Assembly (NCBI RefSeq): GCF_000377665.1
Contig: NZ_KB898648.1
Span: forward strand, 310,001-374,000
Source of the DNA: Vreelandella zhanjiangensis DSM 21076
GTDB taxonomy: Bacteria > Pseudomonadota > Gammaproteobacteria > Pseudomonadales > Halomonadaceae
Direction of reading: 5' to 3'
DNA: 64,000 nt
Of this stretch, positions 52,674 to 61,902 are shown in pieces. The notes under the pieces were generated by a model. It made no database searches. It saw nothing but the letters and a program-made list of their open reading frames with translations, and was not told the origin of the DNA. How positions within the stretch are numbered: position 1 is the stretch's first letter; each line of letters begins with the position of its first letter. Both the position numbers and the translations under genes were made by a program.

Positions 52674-53615
52674 TTATTGGAGGGCGTTTGGCATCGGATA
52701 GCGCCGGGTCGATTTACCCGCTTTCACCACCTGTCCGGGCACCTCATGGCCGATAAGTTCGGGGAGGGCGGCGGCGACGTCAAGCAGGGCGTCCAGATCA
52801 ACACCGGTGTCCACGCCCATGGCTTCAAACATATGCACTAAATCCTCGGTGCATACGTTGCCGGTGGCGCCGGGGGCAAAGGGGCAGCCGCCCAGGCCAC
52901 CGAGCGCTGAGTCAAATCGAGTAATGCCTGCCTGCCAGGCTGCTAGAGCATTGGCCAGACCCATGCCGCGGGTGTTGTGAAAATGCAGGGTAAACGGCGT
53001 TTCGGGCCAGCGTTCAAGCACCGCTTCACACAGGCGTTTGACCTGGGCCGGGTTGGCCATGCCGGTGGTGTCGCACAGCGTGACACCCTGGATGCCCAGC
53101 GCAATCAGCTTTTCAACCAGTTCCAGTACTCGCGCTTCGGGCACTTCGCCTTCAAAGGGGCAGCCAAACGTGGTGGAGAGCGAGGCGTTGATAAACACGC
53201 CGCTGCCTTGAGTCACCTCCAAGATAGCCGCAAATTGTTCAAGGGATTGCTCGGGCGTCATGCGCAGGTTGGCAAGGCCATGGCTATCGCTTGCCGACAT
53301 CACCAGATTGATCTCATCAACGTTGCAGGCAAGCGCGCGTTCGGCACCTTTTACGTTGGGTACCAGTACGGTGATATCCACGCCTTCCCGGCGCTGAATG
53401 CCGGTCACAACGTCGGCGGCATCGCGCAGGTTGGGAATCGCCTTGGGGGAGGTAAACGACGTCGCTTCGATGCGCTTGAGGCCCGTGGTGGAGAGGGCGT
53501 CAATCCAGCGGATCTTGTCCTGTGTGGGTACAAAACGCGCTTCGATTTGCAGGCCGTCACGCGGGGCGACTTCGTTGATCTCGATTTTCAAAGGGCAGGG
53601 TGATAACTGGCTCAT
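52674..53615 (-). CDS. Hydroxymethylglutaryl-CoA lyase family protein
   Basis: 313 aa from ATG 53615 with AAGGAG six bases upstream; a longer frame runs into the CoA-transferase gene. HMGL-like TIM barrel: NEVAPRDGLQ, IEATSFTSPKAIP, TTFGCPFEGEV, LCDTTGMANP, FHNTRGMGLAN and the lid GGLGGCPFAPGATGN. It cleaves a 3-hydroxy-acyl-CoA to acetyl-CoA or a related product plus a keto acid. Pairing with a CoA transferase suggests a dicarboxylate such as 3-hydroxy-3-methylglutarate or citramalate. Confidence 0.88.
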   Translation of the reverse strand: MSQLSPCPLKIEINEVAPRDGLQIEARFVPTQDKIRWIDALSTTGLKRIEATSFTSPKAIPNLRDAADVVTGIQRREGVDITVLVPNVKGAERALACNVDEINLVMSASDSHGLANLRMTPEQSLEQFAAILEVTQGSGVFINASLSTTFGCPFEGEVPEARVLELVEKLIALGIQGVTLCDTTGMANPAQVKRLCEAVLERWPETPFTLHFHNTRGMGLANALAAWQAGITRFDSALGGLGGCPFAPGATGNVCTEDLVHMFEAMGVDTGVDLDALLDVAAALPELIGHEVPGQVVKAGKSTRRYPMPNALQ

Positions 53616-53625
53616 AACAAACTCC

Positions 53626-54831
53626 TTAGATGATGCCTGCTTGGCGCAGTTTGGTGCGGGTTTCCTGATCGATCCCCAGCTCGTCCAATACGTCGTCGGT
53701 ATGCTGACCGAGGCTCGGACCGCCATTGCCTAAACGCCCCGGCGTGGCGCTTAGCTTGGGCAGTACGCCGGGCACTTTGAGCGGCTGGCCGTTGGGGCGG
53801 GTAAAGGTTTGGATCATCTCTCGCGCCAGGTAGTGGGGGTCAACGGCGATATCTTCAGCAGTGTAGGGGTAGCCAGCGGGCACCCGGGCATCGTCCAGGG
53901 CCTGTAGAATGGCATCGCGTGGGCGCTCTAGCGTCCAGGCTTCAATGGCTGCGTCGATCATGGCGGCTTGCTGGCTGCGCCCATCGTTATGGGCAAGCGC
54001 TGGATCATTGGCTAAATCCTCGCGGCCGATCACGCCCATCAAGCGCTTGAAGATGCTGTCGCCATTGCCGGCGATAAGCACGTAGTCGCCGTTCAGGCAG
54101 CGATAGGCGTTCGACGGCGTAATGCCGGGAAGGGCACTGCCGCTGGGCTCGCGGATTTGGCCGCTGGCATCAAATTCCGGCAGCAGGCTTTCCATCATGG
54201 CAAATACCGACTCATAAAGCGCGACATCAATTTCCTGACCCAGGCCGCTGCGGTTTCGCTCCTGAAGGGCCAGCAAGGTGCCGATCACCGCGTAGAGCGC
54301 GGAAAGCGAGTCGCCGATGCTCACGCCTACTCGCACGGATGGCTCATCCGGCTGGCCGGTAAGATAGCGCAGCCCGCCCATTGCCTCGCCAATCACGCCA
54401 AAGCCGGGCTTATCGCGGTAGGGGCCGGTCTGCCCGTAACCTGAAATATGCACCATGATCAGCCGTGGGTTGAGGGTAGATAATGCTTCCCAGCCCAGCC
54501 CCCAGCTTTCCAGCGTGCCGGGGCGAAAATTCTCCACGACAACGTCTGCCTCGGCGGCAAGCTGGCGCACCAGGGCCTGGCCCTCTTCGCTGCGTAAATC
54601 CAGCGCCACCGAGCGCTTGTTACGGGTCTGCACGTGCCACCAGAGCGAGGTGCCGTCTTCGATCATTCGCCATTTGCGAAGCGGGTCGCCGGTGCCGGGG
54701 GGCTCGATTTTAATCACATCAGCGCCAAATTCACCCAGCAGCTTAGTGGCGAAGGGGCCGGCAATCAGCTGGCCTAGCTCAAGCACCTTTAGGCCCTGCA
54801 AGGGAAGCTTACGTGCTTCAGGAGCATTCAT
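53626..54831 (-). CDS. Class III CoA-transferase (CaiB/BaiF)
   Basis: 401 aa. LKVLELGQLIAGPFATKLLGEFGADVIKIEPP, WHVQTRNKRSVALDLRS, VVVENFRPGTLESWGLG and GYGQTGPYRDKPGFGVIGEAMGG are family hallmarks. It moves CoA from a donor such as succinyl-CoA to a carboxylate. 10 nt before the lyase gene and divergent from a LysR regulator. Confidence 0.92.
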   Translation of the reverse strand: MNAPEARKLPLQGLKVLELGQLIAGPFATKLLGEFGADVIKIEPPGTGDPLRKWRMIEDGTSLWWHVQTRNKRSVALDLRSEEGQALVRQLAAEADVVVENFRPGTLESWGLGWEALSTLNPRLIMVHISGYGQTGPYRDKPGFGVIGEAMGGLRYLTGQPDEPSVRVGVSIGDSLSALYAVIGTLLALQERNRSGLGQEIDVALYESVFAMMESLLPEFDASGQIREPSGSALPGITPSNAYRCLNGDYVLIAGNGDSIFKRLMGVIGREDLANDPALAHNDGRSQQAAMIDAAIEAWTLERPRDAILQALDDARVPAGYPYTAEDIAVDPHYLAREMIQTFTRPNGQPLKVPGVLPKLSATPGRLGNGGPSLGQHTDDVLDELGIDQETRTKLRQAGII

Positions 54832-54981
54832 TAAGGCTCTCCTCTACTTATCGTTATTCGCGGTGAGCGCCAGCATGGGGCAGCCGTTTAGGAGCGACAA
54901 TTAGGCAATGGGTAACAAAGGGTTCGTGGCTTGCGAAGGTATGCGCTAGCATGGGCAGACTGTTAGTTAAGAGATATCACC

Positions 54982-55884
54982 ATGCGCCGCTTCGACTTTG
55001 TCACCCTCAAACTGTTTATTTCTGTGGCGGATGAAGGGCGTCTGACGGCTGCGGCCGCGCGTGAGCATCTTGCGCTTGCCGCAGTAAGCAAACGGATTAG
55101 CGACCTTGAGGCTCTGGTCGGAACAACATTACTATATCGCCGCCCCAGAGGCGTTGAGCTAACCCCCGCAGGCCAGGCATTTTTGCACCACGCCCGGCGC
55201 ATTATGGATAACATCGAGCGCCTGGAAGCGGAACTGAGCGAATATGGTGAAGGGGTACGCGGCCATGTACGTATTCACTCCAACACCTCGGCCATTATTG
55301 CGTTTCTTCCTCAGGATCTCAGCACCTTCTCACGCCATTACCCCGATATCAAAATTGACCTTCAGGAACGGGTGAGTAGTGAAATTGTGGCCGCCGTGCG
55401 CGATGGCTTGACCGATATCGGTATCTTCGCGGGACACGTCGCGGCACCTGACCTTCAACAGCTTTCGTACCGGCATGACCGGCTGGTATTGGTGACCCCT
55501 GGCAGCCATCCGCTCGCGGCGCGTGAAAGCATTGCGTTTAATGAAGCGCTCGACTTCGATTTTATCGGCCTCCAGCAGGATACCTCGCTGCAGGCGCTGC
55601 TGCATGAGCAAGCCAATATTGCTGACAAGGCACTGCGGATGCGTATTCAGGTGCGTAGTTTTGATGCCATTTGTCGCATGATTCATCACGGGATGGGTGT
55701 GGGCATACTGCCTGAACAAACCATCTATCGTGAACTGGGCGATCTGGAGTTAAAAAGCATTCCGCTTAGTGACCCCTGGGCGCAGCGTGAGCTGGTGATC
55801 GGTATGCGCCGCTACGCCACGCTACCGGCCACTGCCCGTCATTTAGTGGATCACTTGGTTAAGGCTGAAGCGACGCCTTGTTAA
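54982..55884 (+). CDS. LysR family transcriptional regulator
   Basis: 300 aa. N-terminal winged helix (LTAAAAREHLALAAVSKRISDLEALVGTTLLYR) and a C-terminal substrate-binding domain. Divergent from the CoA-transferase/lyase pair and upstream of a TRAP system, so it probably controls one or both. Confidence 0.92.
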   Translation: MRRFDFVTLKLFISVADEGRLTAAAAREHLALAAVSKRISDLEALVGTTLLYRRPRGVELTPAGQAFLHHARRIMDNIERLEAELSEYGEGVRGHVRIHSNTSAIIAFLPQDLSTFSRHYPDIKIDLQERVSSEIVAAVRDGLTDIGIFAGHVAAPDLQQLSYRHDRLVLVTPGSHPLAARESIAFNEALDFDFIGLQQDTSLQALLHEQANIADKALRMRIQVRSFDAICRMIHHGMGVGILPEQTIYRELGDLELKSIPLSDPWAQRELVIGMRRYATLPATARHLVDHLVKAEATPC

Positions 55885-56184
55885 CACGGCGCACACCGTT
55901 AGGTTTCGCGTTTGGAGAAAGCTCGTCCACGCGCTTAACCTTTCATTACAGGCTGACCCCCTGAATAAATCTAGCTAACAACTGCCGTTGCTTCTTAATC
56001 TTTAGTCGTATGCTGATTCTTTGAAGCCCACAAACGCCCGCTATCATGGGCTCTCTAGCCATCGTATTCGACGAAGCCTGCCTTCTCGAACGTCGATTTG
56101 AGCGTATCGGCGGCTTGTTTCAAGATCCATACGAACAACATCGTAACATCCTGCCTATAACGACAAATTGAGAGAGTACATCTC
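55885..56184. other. Intergenic region between the LysR gene and the TRAP operon
   Basis: 300 bp. No supported ORF, no clear terminator and no convincing promoter box were found by eye. It must contain the start signals of the TRAP operon. Confidence 0.4.
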
Positions 56185-57171
56185 ATGCAAAAATCACTGC
56201 TTGCTACGCTCACCGCGTTAGGCATTTTAGCGGTTGCTCCCTTCGCGCTGGCCAACCCGATTGAAATTCAAGTTAACAACACCATGAGTGAAGGCGGCTC
56301 TGAAAGCGCGGCGGTTGAACGCTTTGCGGAGTACCTGGAAGAGCAGGCGCCGGGGCGCTTCAATGTACGGCCTTTCCTGGCGGGTTCCCTGGGCGGTGAA
56401 GATTCCGTACTGGAGCTGCTCAACCTGGGCCAGACCCAGCTTTCACTCACCGGGGGCAACTGGCGCCAGCAATATGCGCCGGAGTACGACGCTATTACCG
56501 TGCCCTTCCTGTTCACGACCTGGGATGAGGTGGATAGCTATATCGATAGCCCGTCGGGTCAAACCCTGATTGAGCAGGCGGAACAGCAGGGCGGCCTCAA
56601 GTTTCTGGGTGTTCAACACCGTGGCCCGCGCCATATGACCGCCAATAAAGAGATCCATACACCTGAGGATTTACAGGGCTTCCGTCTACGCCTGCCTTCA
56701 CTGCCGATCTGGCTAGCGGTTTGGGAAGAACTGGGCGCGCAGGTAGTGAACGTGCCCGCGCCGGAAATCTATCTCGCCATGCAGACCCGTCAGGTCGATG
56801 GTCATGAGAATTCGCTCTCTTCGCCTTACACGCGGCGCCTGTGGGAAGTGCAGGACTACCTCATTACTACCAGCCACGTACAGTTCCCCTGGAGCTGGGT
56901 TGCCAGCGCACGCTGGTGGGACGGCTTGGAGGAAGAGGATCAGACGCTGATTTCCGAGGCGATTGATGTCGCACGCGCCTATGGCACCGAGCAAGAGCGC
57001 GAACTGGATGATTTCTACCTGACTGCTCTTCAGGAGGAGGGTATGACGGTCGTTGAGCCCGATATTGAAGCCTTCCGCGAAGCGGCCATGCCCGCCATTG
57101 ATCGTGTGCTTTCAGAAATGGCCGACGGTGTACGCGACGACGCAATCAGCGCAAGCCAAGTAAGCGACTGA
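56185..57171 (+). CDS. TRAP transporter substrate-binding protein (DctP type)
   Basis: 328 aa. Signal peptide MQKSLLATLTALGILAVAPF to ALA. DctP features FLAGSLGGEDSVLELLNLGQ, TVPFLFTTWDEV and the arginine-bearing LQGFRLRLPSLPIW, with YLAMQTRQVDGHENSL. Substrate probably an organic acid linked to the neighbouring CoA-transferase/lyase. Confidence 0.92.
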   Translation: MQKSLLATLTALGILAVAPFALANPIEIQVNNTMSEGGSESAAVERFAEYLEEQAPGRFNVRPFLAGSLGGEDSVLELLNLGQTQLSLTGGNWRQQYAPEYDAITVPFLFTTWDEVDSYIDSPSGQTLIEQAEQQGGLKFLGVQHRGPRHMTANKEIHTPEDLQGFRLRLPSLPIWLAVWEELGAQVVNVPAPEIYLAMQTRQVDGHENSLSSPYTRRLWEVQDYLITTSHVQFPWSWVASARWWDGLEEEDQTLISEAIDVARAYGTEQERELDDFYLTALQEEGMTVVEPDIEAFREAAMPAIDRVLSEMADGVRDDAISASQVSD

Positions 57172-57180
57172 TCATCATCA

Positions 57181-57206
57181 GGTGGCGGCATTGTGATGCC
57201 GCCACC
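57181..57206 (+). repeat. Intercistronic hairpin between dctP- and dctQ-type genes
   Basis: GGTGGCGGCAT-TGTG-ATGCCGCCACC, perfect 11-bp stem, no T-run, 10 nt after the binding-protein stop. Probably protects the upstream mRNA or lowers read-through so that more binding protein than permease is made. Confidence 0.7.
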
Positions 57207-57228
57207 GTCTTAGGTAAGGAGTTATCTT

Positions 57229-57768
57229 GTGGATGGAGCACTGCCACCCGCAAACGGAGCCGATCGTTTGGCTTTTTATACCCTGCGCTATGTCACCCGC
57301 TTATGCGATGCCGTGGGTGTAGCGCTATTAGTCGGCATTTTAGGCTTGATCGTGACCGCCGTGGTTGGCCGCGATCTGCTCAACTGGGGCATGCCCTGGA
57401 GCGAGGAAGTCGTCTCGCTGCTGGCTATTTATGCCATTGGTTTCGGCTCGATCTCAGCCTGGGTACGCAGCGATCATCTGGTCGTGGATCTGTTTAGTCA
57501 TCGGCTGAGTGCGCTGGGCCATCAAGTGCAGTATCGGCTGACGGCCATTATCTCCGTCGGTTTTTTTGTGCTAGCCAGTTGGGGCGCCTGGATCATGTCC
57601 GATATGAGCGCCAACAATAAAACAGTATCGTTGAGTATCAGCTTCTCCTATCTCTATTACGGCTTGTTATTCAGTTTTGTTGCCATGGCGCTGATCGCCA
57701 CTTGGCAGACTTTACGTGGCCCCGTCACGTGGTTGAATAAACCCGCGCACGAGGAGATAACGCCATGA
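57229..57768 (+). CDS. TRAP transporter small permease (DctQ type)
   Basis: 179 aa from GTG 57229, supported by AAGGAG seven bases upstream. Four membrane helices; GRDLLNWGMPWSEEVVSLLAIY is the DctQ core. 4-nt overlap (ATGA) with the large permease. Confidence 0.9.
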   Translation: MDGALPPANGADRLAFYTLRYVTRLCDAVGVALLVGILGLIVTAVVGRDLLNWGMPWSEEVVSLLAIYAIGFGSISAWVRSDHLVVDLFSHRLSALGHQVQYRLTAIISVGFFVLASWGAWIMSDMSANNKTVSLSISFSYLYYGLLFSFVAMALIATWQTLRGPVTWLNKPAHEEITP

Positions 57769-59060
57769 TGGAACTTGCGATATTCGTCGGCGGGCTGCTG
57801 CTGCTAATGATGATCGGCCTGCCCGTGGTGGTGTCGATTGGGGTCACCTCGTTTATTGCCCTGGCGGTAACCGGGGCCGGTGGCTTGCCGGTTGAGCTGC
57901 TTTCACTGCGCATGGTGCAAACGCTTAACAACTTCACCTTGATGGCGATTCCGCTGTTTATCCTGGCGGCCAACATCATGAACCTGGGTTCGACCACCAC
58001 CCGGATATTTGATTTTGCGACGGCTCTGGTGGGCTGTACCAAAGGCGGGCTGGGTCACGCCAACGTGGTGGCAAGCTCTATCTTTGCCACCATGTCCGGC
58101 ACGGCGGTGGCCGATGCCGCCGGGCTTGGCAGTATCGAAATCAAGGCGATGAAAGAGCGCGGCTATGCGCTCGACTATACGACCGGGATTACCGCTGCTT
58201 CGAGTGTGGTCGGCCCGATCCTGCCGCCGAGCATTGCGCTGGTGGTGTATGGCTGGCTCGCCAATGTAAGTATTGGTGGGCTCTTCATGGCGGGGCTGGT
58301 GCCGGGTATCTTAATGGCGCTGCTGCTCATGGGCATGACCGTTTTACTCGGCGCTACGGGGAAAGTCGTGATGCCCGCTCCCGTGCCGTTTGATGCAGGC
58401 GAAGTCGTACGAACCGGCAAGCGGGCTATTTTACCCTTGATGATGCCGGCGATCATCGTTGGCGGTATTTGGGGTGGCTTCTTCACACCGACTGAAGCCG
58501 GCGCGATTGCCTCGCTGTATGCGGTGATACTGGGCGGGGTGATCTATCGCGACCTGAGCCTGAAGAGCCTGTACGACGCGTTTCGACGTACGCTGATGTT
58601 CAGCGCGGTCATTCTGCTGATCATTGCAGTATCAAGCTTTTATGGCTGGATTCTGGTGCGTATGGGTATCCCCCAGGCGTTGGCCGGTCAGGTGGCCAGT
58701 ATCGATATGCCCACTATTGCGTTGCTGATCTGCTTTGCGCTGTTCTTTTTGCTGATCGGCTGCTTTATGTCGGTGATTGAAAGTATTCTGATCTTTACCC
58801 CCATTGTGGTGCCTGCCGCGTTGAGTGCAGGGCTAGACCCGGTGCATTTCGGTATCGTAATGGTGATTACCCTGTCGGTTGGGGTCATTACGCCGCCGTT
58901 CGGTACGGTGTTGTTCATGATGGTGGGCATTACTCGGCTGCGTTACGGCCAGGTGGTCAAGGCGGTACTGCCGTTTTTGCTGCCTATTATAGCGACGATT
59001 CTGCTATTAATTGCTGTGCCAGGATTGGCCACCTGGTTGCCTGGGGTGATGGGCTACTGA
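57765..59060 (+). CDS. TRAP transporter large permease (DctM type)
   Basis: 431 aa, about twelve membrane helices. IPLFILAANIMNLG, MSGTAVADAAGLGSIEI, GPILPPSIALVVYG and GVITPPFGTVLFMM are DctM hallmarks. Followed by a 50-bp palindrome. Confidence 0.92.
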   Translation: MMELAIFVGGLLLLMMIGLPVVVSIGVTSFIALAVTGAGGLPVELLSLRMVQTLNNFTLMAIPLFILAANIMNLGSTTTRIFDFATALVGCTKGGLGHANVVASSIFATMSGTAVADAAGLGSIEIKAMKERGYALDYTTGITAASSVVGPILPPSIALVVYGWLANVSIGGLFMAGLVPGILMALLLMGMTVLLGATGKVVMPAPVPFDAGEVVRTGKRAILPLMMPAIIVGGIWGGFFTPTEAGAIASLYAVILGGVIYRDLSLKSLYDAFRRTLMFSAVILLIIAVSSFYGWILVRMGIPQALAGQVASIDMPTIALLICFALFFLLIGCFMSVIESILIFTPIVVPAALSAGLDPVHFGIVMVITLSVGVITPPFGTVLFMMVGITRLRYGQVVKAVLPFLLPIIATILLLIAVPGLATWLPGVMGY

Positions 59061-59077
59061 AAGATTGTGAATATCGA

Positions 59078-59127
59078 TAAACGTACACCGCCCCGCAGGG
59101 TTAACCCTGCGGGGCGGTGTACGTTTA
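59078..59127. terminator. 50-bp perfect palindrome, probable bidirectional terminator
   Basis: 25-nt arms meet at GGGTT/AACCC (centre 59102/59103) with no mismatch. It sits 17 bp after the TRAP permease stop and 12 bp from the stop of the convergent FAD oxidase. The inner 21 bp per arm is very GC-rich. The U-tract is short (GTTTA). Confidence 0.75.
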
Positions 59128-59139
59128 CGGTGGATGCTT

Positions 59140-60567
59140 TTAGGTAGAAGGGGTAGGCAGAATACGCCCCGGATTCATTAGCCCTTTCGGGTCGAACAGG
59201 TTTTTAACCCCGCTGATCAACTCCCGCTCGATAGGCGATAACCGTGCCAGGTAGGCCGCCTGCTTGGTGCGCCCAATGCCGTGTTCAGCGCTGATGCTGC
59301 CATGAAACTCATCGAGCACGTCAAAAAGCTGCTCTTCCAGGGCGTGCAGGTGGGCTTTTTTATCTGCGTCAGGAAGCGCAGTGGGCGGCAGGATATTGAA
59401 ATGCAGATTGCCATCGCCCACGTGCCCGTAAGCGATGATCTCGCATTTGGGGGATGCGCTCATTACTACGTCACTGGCGCGGGTGACAAAGTCGGGAATG
59501 GCTGAGATGGGTATTGAGATATCGGTACGCAAATGCTCGCCGCGCCGCCGCTGTCCTTCCAGCATGCTTTCACGGAACTGCCACAGCTGCGCGGATTGGC
59601 TAGCGCTGGATGCCAGCGCCCCGTCAAGCACCAGCTCACGCTCCATACCGGTTTCCAGCAGTTGCTCCAGCATGGCGCCTAGATCCACCGGGCCCGTGGC
59701 CGCGACTTCCATCAATACGTACCAGGGGTAAGCGCTTTCCAGCGGGTCGCGTAGCTCGGGCGTTGCCTCTATCGCAAGCTCAATGCAGCGGCGGGGGATG
59801 AGCTCAAAGGCGGTCAGCAAATCACAGCAGTCGCGTCGCGCTAAACTATATAGATCGATCACCGCTTGTACCGATGGCAGGCCGAGCAGGGCGGTGCGGT
59901 TCTGGGTAGGTCGAGGCGAGAGTTTGAGCACAGCACCCGTGACAATTCCCAACGTGCCTTCACTGCCCAGAAACAGCTGTTGAAGGTCGTAACCGCGGTT
60001 GTCCTTATGCAGAGCATTCAGGCTATCCAGCACGCGTCCATCCGGCAGCACGACCTCAAGGCCGAGCACCAGCTCGCGCATCATGCCGTAGCGCAGCACG
60101 TTGAGCCCGCCTGCGTTGGTGGCGATATTGCCTCCAATCTGACAGCTGCCCTGCGCACCGAGTGAAAGCGGAAATTCGCAGTCATGCTCAAAAGCGGCCA
60201 GCTTGACGTTTTCAAGGATACAGCCCGCATCCACCGTGATGGTGAAGTTGATCGGATCAATGGCGCGCACGCTATTCAACCGCTCCAGGCTGATGACCAG
60301 CTCCTGGCCATTTGCGGCGGGCAGGGCGCCGGCTACCAGGCCGCTATGACCGCCCTGGGGCGTCATCGCGACACCTTGTGCATAGCAGCGCCTGACGACC
60401 TCGGCGACCTCTGTTGTATCAGCCGGGCGTGCCACGGCCAGCGGCATGCCCAGCGTATCGCCCGCCCAGTCGCTTACATAGCGCGCCATGGCCTCCGGCT
60501 CGCGCAGCAGGCCACGCTCGCCAAGCAGGCTGGTGAGTTCATTTAGAAAGGTATTAATGTCTGTCAT
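59140..60567 (-). CDS. FAD-linked oxidase (GlcD/D-lactate dehydrogenase family)
   Basis: 475 aa from ATG 60567, which overlaps the upstream stop (ATGA); a TTG at 60585 is less likely. PCMH FAD-binding domain (VAMTPQGGHSGLVAG, GGNIATNAGGLNVLRYGM, LFLGSEGTLGIVTG) and a C-terminal FAD-oxidase domain (AYGHVGDGNLHFNI, SAEHGIGRTK). It oxidises a 2-hydroxy acid such as lactate. In this operon it could oxidise lactate or a deoxy sugar acid. Confidence 0.9.
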   Translation of the reverse strand: MTDINTFLNELTSLLGERGLLREPEAMARYVSDWAGDTLGMPLAVARPADTTEVAEVVRRCYAQGVAMTPQGGHSGLVAGALPAANGQELVISLERLNSVRAIDPINFTITVDAGCILENVKLAAFEHDCEFPLSLGAQGSCQIGGNIATNAGGLNVLRYGMMRELVLGLEVVLPDGRVLDSLNALHKDNRGYDLQQLFLGSEGTLGIVTGAVLKLSPRPTQNRTALLGLPSVQAVIDLYSLARRDCCDLLTAFELIPRRCIELAIEATPELRDPLESAYPWYVLMEVAATGPVDLGAMLEQLLETGMERELVLDGALASSASQSAQLWQFRESMLEGQRRRGEHLRTDISIPISAIPDFVTRASDVVMSASPKCEIIAYGHVGDGNLHFNILPPTALPDADKKAHLHALEEQLFDVLDEFHGSISAEHGIGRTKQAAYLARLSPIERELISGVKNLFDPKGLMNPGRILPTPST

Positions 60568-61868
60568 TGGTCCGCTTCCTGCCAAGCAGCACCCTCGGGG
60601 TAGCGATGCTGTGCCTGGGACTCGGCATGCATGGCAATGCTGTAGCCCGGTGCCTCGGGTACCTGATAGCGGCCATGGTTAATCACTACCGGGTCGATAA
60701 AGTGCTCGTGGAGATGATCCACATACTCAAGCACACGTCCTTCAAGCTCGCCGGATACGGCGATGTAGTCAAACAGCGAGATGTGCTGGGTGTATTCGCA
60801 CAACCCAACGCCGCCGCCATGTGGACAAACCGGTACGCCGAACTTGGCGGCCATCAGCACGACTAGAATCACTTCATTGAGGCCACCCAGGCGGGCAGCG
60901 TCCAGCTGGCAGTAGTCAATGGCGTCCGCCTGGAAGAACTGCTTGAACATCACTTTGTTGTGGCAGTGTTCGCCGGTGGCGACCCCGATAGGCGCGACGC
61001 GGTGGCGGATCTCTGCGTGACCCAGAATATCGTCGGGGCTGGTGGGTTCTTCGATCCACAGCGGATCAAACTCAGCCAGGCGACGCATCTTGGTGACTGT
61101 TTCATCGACTTCCCACACCTGGTTGGCGTCCATCATCAGCACGTTGTCCCAGCCGATCACTTCTCGCAGTAGCGCTGCACGGCGGGCATCCTCTTCAATA
61201 TCGCCACCAATTTTTTGTTTAAAGTGGGTCCACCCTTCTGCTAACGCTTCCCGGGCCAGGCTGCGCACTTTGTCATCGCTGTAGCCTAGCCAGCCAGCGG
61301 AAGTGGTGTAGCCAGGGTAGCCATCGCGGCGCATTTCGGCCTCACGCGCCGCTTTGCCGGGAGCCTGGCGGCGCAGCAGGCAGATCGCTTCTTCAGGCGT
61401 TAGCGCATCAGTAACAAAGCGGAAATCAAGGCAGCGCACCAACTGCTCCGGGGCCATATCCACAAGCAGTTTCCATACCGGCTTGCCTTCGCGTTTTGCC
61501 CACATATCCCACACGGCGTTAACGATGGCGGCGGTGGCCAAGTGAATCGCACCTTTATCAGGGCCAATCCAGCGCAGCTGACTGTCGCCGGTGAGCTCGC
61601 GCCAGAACGTACCCATATTGTCGGTAATGGAGGAAAGCTCGCGGCCCTCGATCAGCGGGGCCAGGGAATGCACGGCGGTGACCACAATCTCGTTACCCCG
61701 GCCAATGGTAAAGGTTAAACCATGGCCTTCTGGGCTTTCGTCATCGGTATGCAGGATGACATAGGTGGCTGAGTAATCCGGTGCGGCATTCATGGCATCC
61801 GAGCCATCGAGCGAGCGCGAGGTGGGGAAACGGATATCCTGGATCTCGACGTGTGTAATTGTTGTCAT
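60564..61868 (-). CDS. L-fuconate dehydratase (enolase superfamily)
   Basis: 434 aa. Mandelate-racemase-like fold: FPTSRSLDGSDAMNAAPDYS at the N-terminus, GWTHFKQKIGGD (catalytic Lys), MMDANQVWEV, WIEEPTSPDD and GEHCHNKVMFKQF (metal and acid/base ligands), VCPHGGGVGLCEY. These match FucD. It dehydrates an aldonate, probably L-fuconate, to the 2-keto-3-deoxy acid. Confidence 0.92.
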   Translation of the reverse strand: MTTITHVEIQDIRFPTSRSLDGSDAMNAAPDYSATYVILHTDDESPEGHGLTFTIGRGNEIVVTAVHSLAPLIEGRELSSITDNMGTFWRELTGDSQLRWIGPDKGAIHLATAAIVNAVWDMWAKREGKPVWKLLVDMAPEQLVRCLDFRFVTDALTPEEAICLLRRQAPGKAAREAEMRRDGYPGYTTSAGWLGYSDDKVRSLAREALAEGWTHFKQKIGGDIEEDARRAALLREVIGWDNVLMMDANQVWEVDETVTKMRRLAEFDPLWIEEPTSPDDILGHAEIRHRVAPIGVATGEHCHNKVMFKQFFQADAIDYCQLDAARLGGLNEVILVVLMAAKFGVPVCPHGGGVGLCEYTQHISLFDYIAVSGELEGRVLEYVDHLHEHFIDPVVINHGRYQVPEAPGYSIAMHAESQAQHRYPEGAAWQEADQ

Positions 61869-61902
61869 TGCGTTCTCCTGGGTGTGACTTAAGCAGTGAA
61901 GA

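Noticed and set aside
52977-53603. 208-aa plus-strand frame opposite the HMG-CoA-lyase gene
   Set aside because: Shadow of the lyase gene; composition is a mirror of it and no family is recognisable.
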